Positions 46,079-57,289 of a DNA stretch of 64,000 nucleotides are shown one piece after another (position 1 is the first letter of the stretch; each line of letters opens with the position of its first letter). The stretch comes from LMUY01 sp965199165 (GTDB lineage Bacteria; Pseudomonadota; Alphaproteobacteria; Acetobacterales; Acetobacteraceae): the NCBI GenBank assembly GCA_965199165.1, contig OZ240681.1, forward strand, positions 248,001-312,000. Reading direction: 5' to 3'. Under the pieces are notes generated by a model, which did no database searches, was not told the origin of the DNA, and saw only the letters and a program-made list of their open reading frames with translations. Made by a program: the position numbers and the translations under genes.

Positions 46079-46127
46079 GCGAGTCCTCCTGATCCCGGAC
46101 AGGATCCGCGGGGAACCTGAACATCTC

Positions 46128-48212
46128 CTAAACGGTGAACCAAGAGGCCGTGGGGCCGGCGAGCAACTCGATCTGCCGGGCAATCCGCAGCAGCGCGTCA
46201 GGGGCGCGGCCGACGGGCCGGGGGTTCGTCGAGGGCACGCCGTCCGCCAAGATCCTGAGCGTTCTGCTGATCCAGTCGCGCCAGGATCGCAGCGCCTCGG
46301 GGCTGACGCCGTCGGCGTGATGCGGGTCGAGCTGCAGGGCCGACAGACGGCCAGCCATGCGGCGCAGCGCCGCGTCCACGACCAGGGCCGCCTGCAGTTC
46401 CTTGCGCTGGACGTGGCGCGGCTCGTTCAAGGCACGCGAGATCGACGTCTCCAGGTTGTTGCTGGCCATGCCGGCGTTGCGGCGGGCCTGGTCGACCGCT
46501 TCGGGCTTCGCCTCGCCCAGCAGGCAACCGAGTTCCGCCTCCGCGAAGGCGGCGTGGGCGAGGATGGCCGTCCGGAGTTCGCGCTTGAGGCGGTCAGGCT
46601 CCCAGCTTGGCCATAGGATCAAGCAGCCGAACACGGCAAGGGCGCCCCCCAGGACGGTGTAGAGGGCACGCAGCCCGGCGATGTAGAGCTCGCCGGTGCC
46701 GGGCTGGCTGAACTCGGTCAGCAGCACGACCAAGGGCGTCAGCAGGGAGATGAAAGCCCCATAATTCACCGAGCGGACGGTGAAGGCCAGGATCGCCAGG
46801 GGAAACAAGGCGGCTGCGATGGCAAGCGGCGTGGTGCTGACCAGCGCGATCGCCGCGGCGAGCAAGCCGCCGAGCACGGTGCCGCCGATCCGCTCCAGCG
46901 CCCTCTGCCATGTCAGGGCGTAGAAGGGTTGCATGGTCAGGACCAAGGTGATCGTCAGCCAGTGATGATAGCGGCCCGGCGTCGCCAGCGTGTAGGTCAA
47001 CGCCGGGGCAGCGACGACGGCGGCGCGCAGGGCGTGGCGGAAGATCGCCGATTGCCATTGGAGGTTGGCCCGCACCGGCATCACGATCCGGTCCCATCGG
47101 GTGCCGACCGGCGGGGTGTCCGGCAGGCTGCCAGGCGTCCAGCCGGGCGGGGCGGTCAGCGTCGCGGCGATGCGCAGCCGCTCGACGATGGCGTCCGCCA
47201 GCCCCGCCAGCGCCGGCGTCTCGGCCGTGGCGGCCAGCATGGCGTCCAGGGTTGGTCCGATGCGGGCCAAGCGCTGCATGGCGCTGCGGCGGCCGCTATG
47301 GCCGGGGTCGTCGGCCATGATCGCCTCCGCCACCACGAGCACGGCAGGATGCAGAAGGTACAGCAGGTGCTCCGCCGCCTGCTGCAGCTGCGGGTCGCGG
47401 TTGGCCTCGAGCACGTCGGACAGGGCGATGGTGGCGCCGAACAGCTGGTCGACCGCCTCGATGCGGAGCAATGCCTGCATGGCGCGCTGGCTCGCCTGGC
47501 CGCGCACCCGCACCGTGTCCTGAACGGCGGTGCGGGCGCGCTCGATGGTGTCGCGGACGGCGCGGCGGTGGCCGCGGGCATGCGCCTCCCAGGCCGCGAC
47601 TCCGGCCTTGCTGCGCACCAGGCCGAGCAGGTCGGCCACGAGCCGAGCGGTGGCGCGGTAGGCGTCCGAAAGGGCGTGGCGGGCCGGTCGGAAGGGATGG
47701 ATGCGCCAGATCACCATGGTGAGGAGGATGGCCCAGAGGCAACCCGCTGCGAACAGGCCAGCCAAGAGCGTGGCTTGCGAGAGTTGCTTGGGCTCATCCA
47801 GGGCGAGCACGAGCACGACGACGAGGAGGTTGCCGACCTGCATCGACGCCTGTCCCCAGATCCGTGCGAAGGACAGGGCGAAGACGCCGAGGCAGGCGCA
47901 CGGAACCGTCAGGGGGAGGCCGCCCGCCCGGAGCAGCCCGAAGCCGGCGGTGATGGCGGCGCCGATGACGGTGAAGGCCACCAGGGCCGGCAACCGGCGT
48001 CGGATCGGGCCACCGGAGTCACAAAGGCAGGTGAGCAGCGCGGCGAGCGCGGCCTCCAGCAGGACGGGCTGGTGCAGCCACTGGTCGGCCGCGACGATGA
48101 AGGCGATGGACAGGGCGGCGCGCGCGCCCTCCGCCACGCTGATGGCGCGCAGGTCGATGGCGATGGGCAGGCGGGCGAGGTCCGCCTCCGGAGTGGTGGC
48201 GAGCAGGCGCAT
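46128..48212 (-). CDS. FUSC-family (fusaric acid resistance/AaeB-like) exporter
   Basis: A 694-residue inner-membrane protein with the two-block FUSC architecture. The first helical block is at ~20-170 (LLEAALAALLTCLCDSGGP, LGVFALSFARIWGQASMQVG). A long cytoplasmic helical segment at ~170-370 follows. The second block is at ~370-520 (PFYALTWQRALERIGGTVLG), then a C-terminal helical domain. Relatives export aromatic acids or assemble with an adaptor protein. None is encoded nearby. It lies downstream of acnA on the same strand, separated by a large palindrome, and 49 bp before the chemoreceptor start. Confidence 0.82.
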   Translation of the reverse strand: MRLLATTPEADLARLPIAIDLRAISVAEGARAALSIAFIVAADQWLHQPVLLEAALAALLTCLCDSGGPIRRRLPALVAFTVIGAAITAGFGLLRAGGLPLTVPCACLGVFALSFARIWGQASMQVGNLLVVVLVLALDEPKQLSQATLLAGLFAAGCLWAILLTMVIWRIHPFRPARHALSDAYRATARLVADLLGLVRSKAGVAAWEAHARGHRRAVRDTIERARTAVQDTVRVRGQASQRAMQALLRIEAVDQLFGATIALSDVLEANRDPQLQQAAEHLLYLLHPAVLVVAEAIMADDPGHSGRRSAMQRLARIGPTLDAMLAATAETPALAGLADAIVERLRIAATLTAPPGWTPGSLPDTPPVGTRWDRIVMPVRANLQWQSAIFRHALRAAVVAAPALTYTLATPGRYHHWLTITLVLTMQPFYALTWQRALERIGGTVLGGLLAAAIALVSTTPLAIAAALFPLAILAFTVRSVNYGAFISLLTPLVVLLTEFSQPGTGELYIAGLRALYTVLGGALAVFGCLILWPSWEPDRLKRELRTAILAHAAFAEAELGCLLGEAKPEAVDQARRNAGMASNNLETSISRALNEPRHVQRKELQAALVVDAALRRMAGRLSALQLDPHHADGVSPEALRSWRDWISRTLRILADGVPSTNPRPVGRAPDALLRIARQIELLAGPTASWFTV

Positions 48213-48235
48213 CAGCTGGCTTGCAGGAGCGGCTT

Positions 48236-48312
48236 GGCCCTCACCCCGGCCCTCTCCCAGAGGGAGATGGAAACAAAGTCCTCTCCCTCTGGGAGAGGGT
48301 TGGGTGAGGGCC
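48236..48312. repeat. large REP-like palindrome between acnA and the FUSC gene
   Basis: A 32-bp left arm (48236-48267) and a 31-bp right arm (48282-48312) are nearly perfect inverted repeats around about 14 nt. Each arm itself contains a hairpin of CCCTCTCCC with GGGAGAGGG type. The flank reads GGCCCTCACCCC on one side and TTGGGTGAGGGCC on the other. The core matches the palindromes at 21991-22086. Such elements may act as a terminator or mRNA stabiliser after acnA. Confidence 0.8.
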
Positions 48313-48336
48313 CAGCATGCGATGTCCGGCGAGGCG

Positions 48337-51030
<2,694 letters not shown>

Positions 51031-51141
51031 CGGTTGCCTTGCTCCTTAGGCCGGCGCAGGAATGCGGCGCGGTCTCACCAATGCTGTGGTGTGGCGGTTA
51101 AACCATACGGGCCGCCGCGGGTCCACATAGGGGGGTGAGGC

Positions 51142-51723
51142 TTGCTGTCGCTGGAGGCATCCCTGGTGCGGGCCGAAGACGTATCGGCCTTGCGGGGCGA
51201 ACGTCTGGTGTTGTCCGGGGTGTCGCTGGCGGTGCCACCGGGTGGCGCAGTGCTGCTGCTGGGGCCGAATGGCTCCGGCAAGTCCACGCTGCTGCGGGTG
51301 CTGGCCGGGTTGAAGCGGCCGGATGCCGGGCAGGTGGCATGGGCGGAGGGGGACGTGGCGGTGGCCTATCTCGGCCATGCGGACGCGATCAAGAACGGGC
51401 TGACGGCGGCGGAGAACCTCCGCTTCGCCGCGGCCGGCCGGCCGGTGCGGCCGGCCATGGCGGCGCTGGGATTGGAGCGGCTGGAAGACGTGCCGGCCCG
51501 CATGCTGTCGGCCGGGCAGCGCCGTCGGCTGGCGCTGGCCCGGTTGTCGTTGAGCGCGGCGCCGCTTTGGCTGTTGGACGAGCCGACCGTGGGACTGGAC
51601 GCGGCGTCGCTGGCGTTGCTGACGGCGCTGCTGGCAGGCCATCGGGCACAGGGCGGCGGCGTGGTGGCCGCCACGCACCAGGACCTCATGCTGCCCGGCG
51701 CCACCGTGCTGCAACTCGGCTGA
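51142..51723 (+). CDS. ccmA: heme exporter ATP-binding protein CcmA
   Basis: A 193-residue ABC ATPase of cytochrome c maturation system I, which releases holo-CcmE from CcmC. Walker A is LGPNGSGKSTLLRVLAGL, the signature LSAGQRRRLALARL, and Walker B LWLLDEPTVGLD. The start is a TTG at 51142 with GGGGG upstream. Its TGA overlaps the ccmB ATG (TGATG). The usual ccmC does not follow ccmB; the next gene is on the other strand. Confidence 0.93.
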   Translation: MLSLEASLVRAEDVSALRGERLVLSGVSLAVPPGGAVLLLGPNGSGKSTLLRVLAGLKRPDAGQVAWAEGDVAVAYLGHADAIKNGLTAAENLRFAAAGRPVRPAMAALGLERLEDVPARMLSAGQRRRLALARLSLSAAPLWLLDEPTVGLDAASLALLTALLAGHRAQGGGVVAATHQDLMLPGATVLQLG

Positions 51724-52382
51724 TGTTCGCACGCGTGTTGCGGCGGGAGCTGCTCCTGTCGCTGCGGCATGGCGGCGACACGGTGGCGGCCGTGTTGTTC
51801 TTCGTGCTCGCGGGGGCGCTGTTCCCGCTGGCCATCGGTCCCGCGCCGGAGGTCCTGGCGCGGCTGGCGCCGGGCGTGGTGTGGGTGTGCGCGCTGCTGG
51901 CCGCGCTGCTGCCGCTCGACCGGCTGTTCGGCGCCGATGGCGAAGACGGCTCGCTGGACCAGCTGCTGTTGTGCGGCCTGTCGCCGGCGGCGGTCGCGTT
52001 GGCCAAGGGGTTGGCACACTGGATCGTGACCGGTGTGCCGTTGCTGGTGGCGGCAGGACCGCTGGCGATGATGCTGCGCATGGAGCCGGCCGTGCTCCCT
52101 GCCCTGCTCGGCGGTCTGCTGCCGGGCACCGCCGTGTTGTCGCTGCTGGGAACGATGGCTGCCGCCATCGTGCTCGGGGCACGGCGGGGTGGCGTGCTGC
52201 TGCCGCTGCTGCTGCTGCCGCTGGCGACACCGGTGCTGATCTTCGGTGCGGCCGCCGCCGATGCGGTGGCGAGCGGGCTGAGCCCTCGCCCGCACCTCCT
52301 GCTGCTATGCGCGCTGCTGGCGGCGGCGTTGCCGCTCTGCCCGCTGGCAGCGGGAGCGGCGCTGCGCATCGCGGGGGAGTAG
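51723..52382 (+). CDS. ccmB: heme exporter membrane protein CcmB
   Basis: A 219-residue six-helix membrane partner of CcmA. It opens with RVLRRELLLSLRHGGDTVAA. It contains the conserved DRLFGADGEDGSLDQLLLCG and PGTAVLSLLGTMAAAIVLGA. The final helices are Leu/Ala-rich. It overlaps ccmA by 1 nt, so the two subunits are made together. The remaining ccm genes must lie elsewhere in the genome. Confidence 0.93.
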   Translation: MFARVLRRELLLSLRHGGDTVAAVLFFVLAGALFPLAIGPAPEVLARLAPGVVWVCALLAALLPLDRLFGADGEDGSLDQLLLCGLSPAAVALAKGLAHWIVTGVPLLVAAGPLAMMLRMEPAVLPALLGGLLPGTAVLSLLGTMAAAIVLGARRGGVLLPLLLLPLATPVLIFGAAAADAVASGLSPRPHLLLLCALLAAALPLCPLAAGAALRIAGE

Positions 52383-52393
52383 CCGCAGGGCGA

Positions 52394-52618
52394 TCAGGCG
52401 GTGCCGATCGGGCCGAGCGCGTCCTGGCCGTTGACGCGCACGACGCCAGCGAGGAGGCGCAAGGCGTCCGGGCCGCCACGGTCGCGCAAGCAGCCGGTCT
52501 CCATCTCTTCGGCAAGCGCTTCCGCCTGGTCGGCGATGATTTCGGCGGCGCGGCGCAATGCCTCGCGCGATAGGACGAGCTGCAGGTCGTCTGACAGGAT
52601 ATTCCAGTTGGCGAGCAT
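52394..52618 (-). CDS. small conserved-looking hypothetical protein
   Basis: A 74-residue soluble helical protein (LSREALRRAAEIIADQAEAL, then AEEMETGCLRDRGGPDALRL). No known domain is recognised. The Ala/Glu pattern is amphipathic and suggests one or two helices. It is convergent with ccmB, 11 bp from its stop. The coding call rests on codon use and a plausible ATG at 52618. Confidence 0.5.
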   Translation of the reverse strand: MLANWNILSDDLQLVLSREALRRAAEIIADQAEALAEEMETGCLRDRGGPDALRLLAGVVRVNGQDALGPIGTA

Positions 52619-52765
52619 CGATGCCCTACTCCACGCTGCCGTTTTTGGCCTTTGATGCCGCGAAGGAGCCCAGCGCGCGGTCGACCCGAGCGGTTCTAGC
52701 GGGAGAAGGTTAATGCCACGTTGGGATGCTGACGGCGTTCTGCTGAGGGCGCAAAGTTTCGCCGA

Positions 52766-53713
52766 TCATCCCCGCCGGGCAAGTTCGTAGAGGGCAACGG
52801 TGGCGGCGGCGGAGACGTTGAGGCTCTCCATGCTGCCGGGCATGGCCAGGCCCGCGACCTCGTCGCATGTCTCACGCACCAAGCGGCGCATGCCCGACCC
52901 TTCGGCGCCGAGGACCAGGGCGACGCGGCGCTGCGCCAGAGCGGGGCCGGACAGCGCCGCCCCGCCCGCATCCAGGCCCACGGTCCAGAGGCCGGCCGCC
53001 TTGAGCGCCACCAGCGTGCGGGCCAGATTGACGGCGCGGACGAGCGGGACGACCTCCAAGGCGCCGGACGCGGCCTTGGCCAGAGCGCCGGTTTCCTCCG
53101 GAGCGTTGCGATCCTGGGTGATGACGCAGGCGGCGCCGAACGCAGCCGCGGAGCGCAGCACGGCGCCGATGTTGCGCGGGTCACTCACCTGGTCCAGCAC
53201 CAGCACCGGGCCGGGCCTCTCCAACACGGAGGCGAGCAAGGGCGTGCCGAGCGGGTCCGCCAGGAGTGCCGCGCCCTGGTGCACGGCGTCGCGGCCGAGC
53301 AGTTGGTCGATGCGGGACCTGTCCGACCGTTCGGGCGTGAGCGGCCAGGGGAGCGGGCGGCGCGCGACCAAGGCGGCCTCCGCCTCCTCCGTGAGGATCA
53401 GGCGGCGCAGGCGGCGGGCCGGGTTGCCGAGGGCGGCGTCGACAGCGTGCAGGCCGTAGAGCCAGACGGCGCCGCGCGGCGCCTCGGGCAGCCGGGGGCT
53501 GGACGGCCCGCGGTCCTCCCGGACCGGGCTGGCCTCCTTCGCGTGGATGGCCAGGCGGGGACGCTGATCGGCCGGCGCGGGCTTGGCCGAGGCGCGCTCG
53601 GCGGCGTGGCTAGGCGCCCGGGGCGATGCGTTCTGCGGGCGTGTGGGCGGCCGGGCGGCTCCGCGGCCGGGTGCACCGGTTGGACCACCTGGCTTGCGGG
53701 GAGGATGGGGCAT
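52766..53713 (-). CDS. rlmB: 23S rRNA 2'-O-ribose methyltransferase, TrmH/RlmB family
   Basis: A 315-residue SPOUT methyltransferase. A disordered Pro/Ala/Arg-rich N-terminus of ~75 residues precedes the substrate-binding domain (AVWLYGLHAVDAALGNPARR). The knotted catalytic domain carries motif 1 DQVSDPRNIGAVLRSAAAFG, motif 2 LVLGAEGSGMRRLVRETCDE and motif 3 SLNVSAAATVALYELARRG. Family members modify G2251 of 23S rRNA in E. coli. It is divergent from the enoyl-CoA hydratase gene. Confidence 0.9.
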   Translation of the reverse strand: MPHPPRKPGGPTGAPGRGAARPPTRPQNASPRAPSHAAERASAKPAPADQRPRLAIHAKEASPVREDRGPSSPRLPEAPRGAVWLYGLHAVDAALGNPARRLRRLILTEEAEAALVARRPLPWPLTPERSDRSRIDQLLGRDAVHQGAALLADPLGTPLLASVLERPGPVLVLDQVSDPRNIGAVLRSAAAFGAACVITQDRNAPEETGALAKAASGALEVVPLVRAVNLARTLVALKAAGLWTVGLDAGGAALSGPALAQRRVALVLGAEGSGMRRLVRETCDEVAGLAMPGSMESLNVSAAATVALYELARRG

Positions 53714-53788
53714 CGTTGCGGTATAGCGGCCCCGGCGGCTCGGAGCTACACCGGCCGGACAGGGTGGCGAGGTGGGGGGAGCGCTCCG

Positions 53789-54562
53789 GTGTGCAAGGAA
53801 ATCCTGGTGACGGACGGGCACGGCGTCCGCGAGGTCGCGATCGACCGCCCGGCCAAGCGCAACGCCCTGACCCGGGCGATGTACGACGCGCTTGGCGACG
53901 CTCTGGCCGGTGCGGAGGCGGCTGGCGCCCGGGCCATTTGGCTGCATGGCGGCGCCGACTGCTTCACGGCGGGGAACGACCTGGATGACTTTCGCCATGC
54001 GGTCGTGGGCGAGCGCTCTGCCGCCTGGGGTTTCCTCGAGCAGCTGATCGCGTGCGATATCCCGATCGTGGCGTCCGTCAACGGCGCGGCCGTGGGGGTG
54101 GGGACCACGATGCTGCTGCATTGCGACCTGGTCACCTGCTCCGCCGGCGCGCGGTTCCAGTTGCCGTTCGTGAACCTGGGGCTGTGTCCGGAGGCGGCAT
54201 CCAGCCTGTTGCTGCCGGCCCGGGCGGGCGCCTTGCGGGCCAACGAGCTTCTGTTGCTGGGCGAACCGTTCGACGGGGAGGCCGCGCGCGACGCCGGCAT
54301 CGTCAACGCGGTGCTGCCGGATGCGGCTGGGGCGGACGGGCTGGCCTACGCCCGCGCGCAGGCCCTCGCGGCCAAGCCGCCTGAGGCGTTGCGCACCACG
54401 CGCGCGCTACTTCGGCGTACCCGGGCGGAGGTGACGGCGGTGATGCGGGAGGAGGGCACGGCCTTCGCCCGGCTGCTGCACGGGCCCGAAGCGCGGGAGG
54501 CGCTTGCAGCCCGGGCGGAAAAACGGCCCCCTGACTTCCGGCATTCGGCGGCGGTGCCGTAG
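53789..54562 (+). CDS. enoyl-CoA hydratase/isomerase family protein
   Basis: A 257-residue crotonase-fold enzyme. RPAKRNALTRAMYDALGDAL lies at the N-terminus. The first oxyanion-hole segment is FTAGNDLDDF, and the second is SVNGAAVGVGTTMLLHCDLV. A Glu in FVNLGLCPEAASS matches one of the two catalytic Glu positions of hydratases, while the other position is not Glu. Isomerase (PaaG/Eci-like) activity is therefore as likely as hydratase. The start is a GTG at 53789 with GGAG upstream. tRNA-Tyr follows 42 bp downstream. Confidence 0.85.
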   Translation: MCKEILVTDGHGVREVAIDRPAKRNALTRAMYDALGDALAGAEAAGARAIWLHGGADCFTAGNDLDDFRHAVVGERSAAWGFLEQLIACDIPIVASVNGAAVGVGTTMLLHCDLVTCSAGARFQLPFVNLGLCPEAASSLLLPARAGALRANELLLLGEPFDGEAARDAGIVNAVLPDAAGADGLAYARAQALAAKPPEALRTTRALLRRTRAEVTAVMREEGTAFARLLHGPEAREALAARAEKRPPDFRHSAAVP

Positions 54563-54564
54563 CG

Positions 54565-54593
54565 TTGACAAGCGCCCGGCGGAGGGAATAGGT
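54565..54593 (+). promoter_or_regulatory. putative promoter of tRNA-Tyr
   Basis: A perfect -35 hexamer TTGACA (54565-54570) follows immediately after the hydratase stop. With a 17-nt spacer the -10 would be ATAGGT (54588-54593), a weak match. The tRNA begins at 54605, a suitable distance for initiation near 54600. Confidence 0.45.
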
Positions 54594-54604
54594 CCGGGGA
54601 GGCA

Positions 54605-54691
54605 GGAGGGGTGCCCGAGTGGCTAAAGGGGGCGGACTGTAAATCCGCTGCTGTAATGGCTACGTTGGTTCGAATCCAACCCCCTCCACCA
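54605..54691 (+). tRNA. tRNA-Tyr (GTA)
   Basis: Acceptor arms GGAGGGG (54605-54611) and CCCCTCC (54681-54687) pair perfectly, followed by A and an encoded CCA. The anticodon loop CTGTAAA gives anticodon GTA. The T arm contains GGTTCGAATCC. A long variable arm (class II) fits tRNA-Tyr. Accessory, phage-like DNA begins directly after it, so its 3' end may be an integration site. No second copy of the 3' end is seen in the window. Confidence 0.95.
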
Positions 54692-54898
54692 TGCTGTTAT
54701 AACTAAGAAAAACGGCCTTCATGGCGATCCTGTCGTCGTGGGCTGCGCCCTGTCCGTCTTCGCATGCGGACTCACGGCGGACTCATCGCTGCTTGCGGTA
54801 GCCTTGCTTCGCCGAGGGCAACACCCTCGACGCGGCTACGTGCATTCGCCCCCTGACGCTGGACCGGCTACACCGCGAGTTTCCGCTGGGAGCGCACC

Positions 54899-55153
54899 AT
54901 GGTCGACATCCTCATCACGTCCAACGACACCATCGACAGTGACGTTGCAGCTGCAACCGTTGTGCGTGACCGGTGGATGGGTATCCTTACCAAGTTCCGC
55001 CAGAGCGGCGCGGGGCGCGTGCGGATTGGCACAAAATGGGAGACCCAAGAGGAAGCGGAACGCCGCATGCTTGAAGTGGTTCATCATCAAGCCCGCACGA
55101 TTGCGCTGATCGAAGGCTTCAGGTCCGCATTCAAGGCTGATGATAGGCGGTAG
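54899..55153 (+). CDS. small hypothetical protein at island edge
   Basis: An 84-residue soluble protein, unknown family. It begins MVDILITSNDTIDSDVAAAT with GGGAG nine bases upstream of the ATG. A central WETQEEAERRMLEVVHHQAR helix follows. It is the first gene after tRNA-Tyr, 208 bp downstream, and precedes the ATPase gene by 137 bp on the same strand. Whether it belongs to the ATPase/DUF4276 unit is unclear. Confidence 0.55.
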   Translation: MVDILITSNDTIDSDVAAATVVRDRWMGILTKFRQSGAGRVRIGTKWETQEEAERRMLEVVHHQARTIALIEGFRSAFKADDRR

Positions 55154-55290
55154 CGCCGCCCTTCAAGGGTGAAGCGGCGCGGCGTCGTCTGGTGCGATCT
55201 GCACACTTGTAGGTGACGGCGATTTGCAGGCCAGCATGGTTTACGCGATGGTCCGGTCACCACCTCGTTGAAATCCGCTGGAGTATTACC

Positions 55291-56538
55291 TTGCCTAAAG
55301 CGGCCGCCCCGGCTCCCAGTCCTCGGAAGGTCCCGATCAGACAGGTCGAGGTCACTAACTTCTTAAGCTTCCGAGACATCTCGGTTAAGCTCGATCATCT
55401 TAATATTCTTGTTGGTCCGAACGGTGGCGGAAAGTCCAACTTCCTATCGGTATTTAGATTTCTTGGGGAGGTGGCGCGCACTGACCTAGCGCCCGCGTTG
55501 CAAACTGTCTTCGGTGGTTTCGACCAAGCAAGATGTCGTAGTCGTTCTGCCAAGGGGGACGTTGAGATCAGCCTTAAGGGCGAGATCACTGAACATTCGA
55601 GCTCTAAAGCGCTTGACGAATACTCGTTGTCCTTTTCTCGAATAGGCGCGGGGCCACATACCAGCCGCCTGCGGCGGCGAGAGAAGTTGTTGCTAAAACG
55701 CGGTGCCGGCGCCGGCCGCAGGATCACACTCAATGGTGCGAAGTATGAATTGATTGATGTCCGCAGCACACGCGCGCGCAGTGGCGGAGTCGACCAGAAA
55801 GAGGGAGGTCGGATTGAGCCAGCGGCCTCGGCCCTTTCGGCCCTCCGCCGCATTGGCCGAACGTTTGACACGAAACAAGTTAACCAATTAGCAGAAGTCT
55901 TTGAGGGCTTGAGGCTGTTTGATCCTGTCGTTGATCTAGCAAGGCAGCCCGGGCGGGTGGGCGCACACCCCCATTTGCTTCCGGACGCGGCCAATCTCGC
56001 CTCTGTTTTAACATGGATGAACACAGAAGCGCCTGATGTCGTCGAAGCCATTCAGGATGATGTTAGAGCGATTCTGCCAGGATTTGCTCGCTTTAAGTTC
56101 GAGCGGGGCGAAAAAGGCTCTGACACTATACGCGTCGACATTTTGGAGCATGGCCTGAGAGACGCCACGCCGATGACAAGGGCTTCGTTTGGCACCGTGC
56201 GTGCTATAGCGCTGCTGACCATGCTTCGTGATCCAGATCCACCCAGGCTGACCTGCTTGGAGGAAATCGACCACGGCTTGCACCCCTATGCACTTGATAT
56301 ACTCGTTGAGAGATTGCGTGACGCTTCCTCAAGAAGCCAAATCATTGTTGCGACCCATTCTCCAGCTCTAGTGAACAGATTAGAGCCGAAGGAGCTCATT
56401 GTATTCGAACGAGACGTTGAGGACGGCAGCACCCGCATCGTTCAGCGGGAGACCTCCGAAATGGAGGCCATGTTGGACGGGTCAGGCTTTGGGCTAGGGG
56501 AGCTTTGGTTTTCCGGGACATTGGGCGGAGTGCCGTGA
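55291..56538 (+). CDS. AAA/ABC-type ATPase (AAA_21, OLD-like) of a putative defence pair
   Basis: A 415-residue SMC/OLD-like ATPase. Opening strands IRQVEVTNFLSFRDISVKLD lead to Walker A LVGPNGGGKSN near residue 45. A helical insertion spans ~100-250. The ABC-signature-like region near TPMTRASFGTVRAIALLTML is followed by Walker B LTCLEEIDHGLHPYAL and the His-switch IIVATHSPALVNRL. The start is a TTG at 55291 with GGAG nearby; a GTG at 55213 is possible. Codon use is clearly less GC-biased than in the flanking genes. Its stop overlaps the DUF4276 gene (TGATG). ATPases of this type pair with TOPRIM-like nucleases in PARIS, Abi and OLD systems. Confidence 0.82.
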   Translation: MPKAAAPAPSPRKVPIRQVEVTNFLSFRDISVKLDHLNILVGPNGGGKSNFLSVFRFLGEVARTDLAPALQTVFGGFDQARCRSRSAKGDVEISLKGEITEHSSSKALDEYSLSFSRIGAGPHTSRLRRREKLLLKRGAGAGRRITLNGAKYELIDVRSTRARSGGVDQKEGGRIEPAASALSALRRIGRTFDTKQVNQLAEVFEGLRLFDPVVDLARQPGRVGAHPHLLPDAANLASVLTWMNTEAPDVVEAIQDDVRAILPGFARFKFERGEKGSDTIRVDILEHGLRDATPMTRASFGTVRAIALLTMLRDPDPPRLTCLEEIDHGLHPYALDILVERLRDASSRSQIIVATHSPALVNRLEPKELIVFERDVEDGSTRIVQRETSEMEAMLDGSGFGLGELWFSGTLGGVP

Positions 56539-57203
56539 TGACGAAGAAAGCCGCTGCCACGAAGGTCATACTTGCTTTTGGAGAGAGTCTTACAGACTGT
56601 GGCGCGCTCCGAGAACTGATGCTTGGCTTAAGGCCAAATCTTCCAGTCGTTCAACTCCGACAACGACCGATTATGCTGAGGCGGGGTACTTCGCTGGCAA
56701 AGATGAAGCGAATGGGATCAGAAATCGGCCGCCTTCTCGCGGCAGAAGCGATTCGTCACAACGTCATCGCAATAGTAGTGCATCGCGACTTCGATGACAT
56801 CGAGCCGTCTGACGACTTGGACCATCCAAACGCCCTGGAAGCAGACACTGTCGCGGCGCTACAGCCAGTTCTATTGCTAGGATGTCAAATTGTCCCAGTT
56901 GTTCCAGCCTGGGAGACTGAGGCTTGGTGGTTCCTCTGGCCAGAGCAAGTCGCAAAGCATCGCCCGACTTGGAAGCCGCTCAGCAATCGAAAGGCCACAT
57001 GGGTTGACCGAATTCCGCATGCCAAAGAGACTCTAATCAAGGAACTTCGCCCCATCGGGCCTCGGCGCACGCCAGACTTCAGCGAAACTGACGCTCCGTT
57101 AATAGCACGCTTGGTGCGACAAGATGGAGTGTGCCGCCTCCCAAAAGGGAGAAGCAAAGGCTATGAACGTTTTGTTCGTGCGATTGACTCATTGAACGCG
57201 TAG
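56538..57203 (+). CDS. DUF4276-like protein, probable partner of the ATPase
   Basis: A 221-residue protein. The N-terminal strand and turn KVILAFGESLTDCGALRELM carry a Glu in the position of a TOPRIM-like GEG/GES motif. The acidic motif VVHRDFDDIEPSDD lies at ~81-94, and PAWETEAWWFLWPEQVAKHR at ~130-149 is like the EAW block of DUF4276. This layout fits a TOPRIM-fold nuclease or a related fold. That fold assignment is from memory of family classifications. It overlaps the ATPase stop by 1 nt, so the pair is one operon and shares the same unusual codon use. Confidence 0.72.
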   Translation: MTKKAAATKVILAFGESLTDCGALRELMLGLRPNLPVVQLRQRPIMLRRGTSLAKMKRMGSEIGRLLAAEAIRHNVIAIVVHRDFDDIEPSDDLDHPNALEADTVAALQPVLLLGCQIVPVVPAWETEAWWFLWPEQVAKHRPTWKPLSNRKATWVDRIPHAKETLIKELRPIGPRRTPDFSETDAPLIARLVRQDGVCRLPKGRSKGYERFVRAIDSLNA

Positions 57204-57289
57204 CCCGCCCTTACGCCACCGGGCGAGCGTTCGGCGACGGAATAAAGAGTCCTCTTTCCCATTCCCGCCTGGCCGTGCCACGCTCGGCC

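Noticed and set aside
46128..46183. Upstream extension of the chemoreceptor (start at 46183).
   Set aside because: The ATG at 46078 has a strong GGAGGA site and directly precedes TM1; the extension overlaps the end of the FUSC gene.
54738..55109. Frame on + after tRNA-Tyr.
   Set aside because: Overlaps the better-supported 84-residue gene (54899) in another frame; Ser/Pro/Arg-rich shadow composition.
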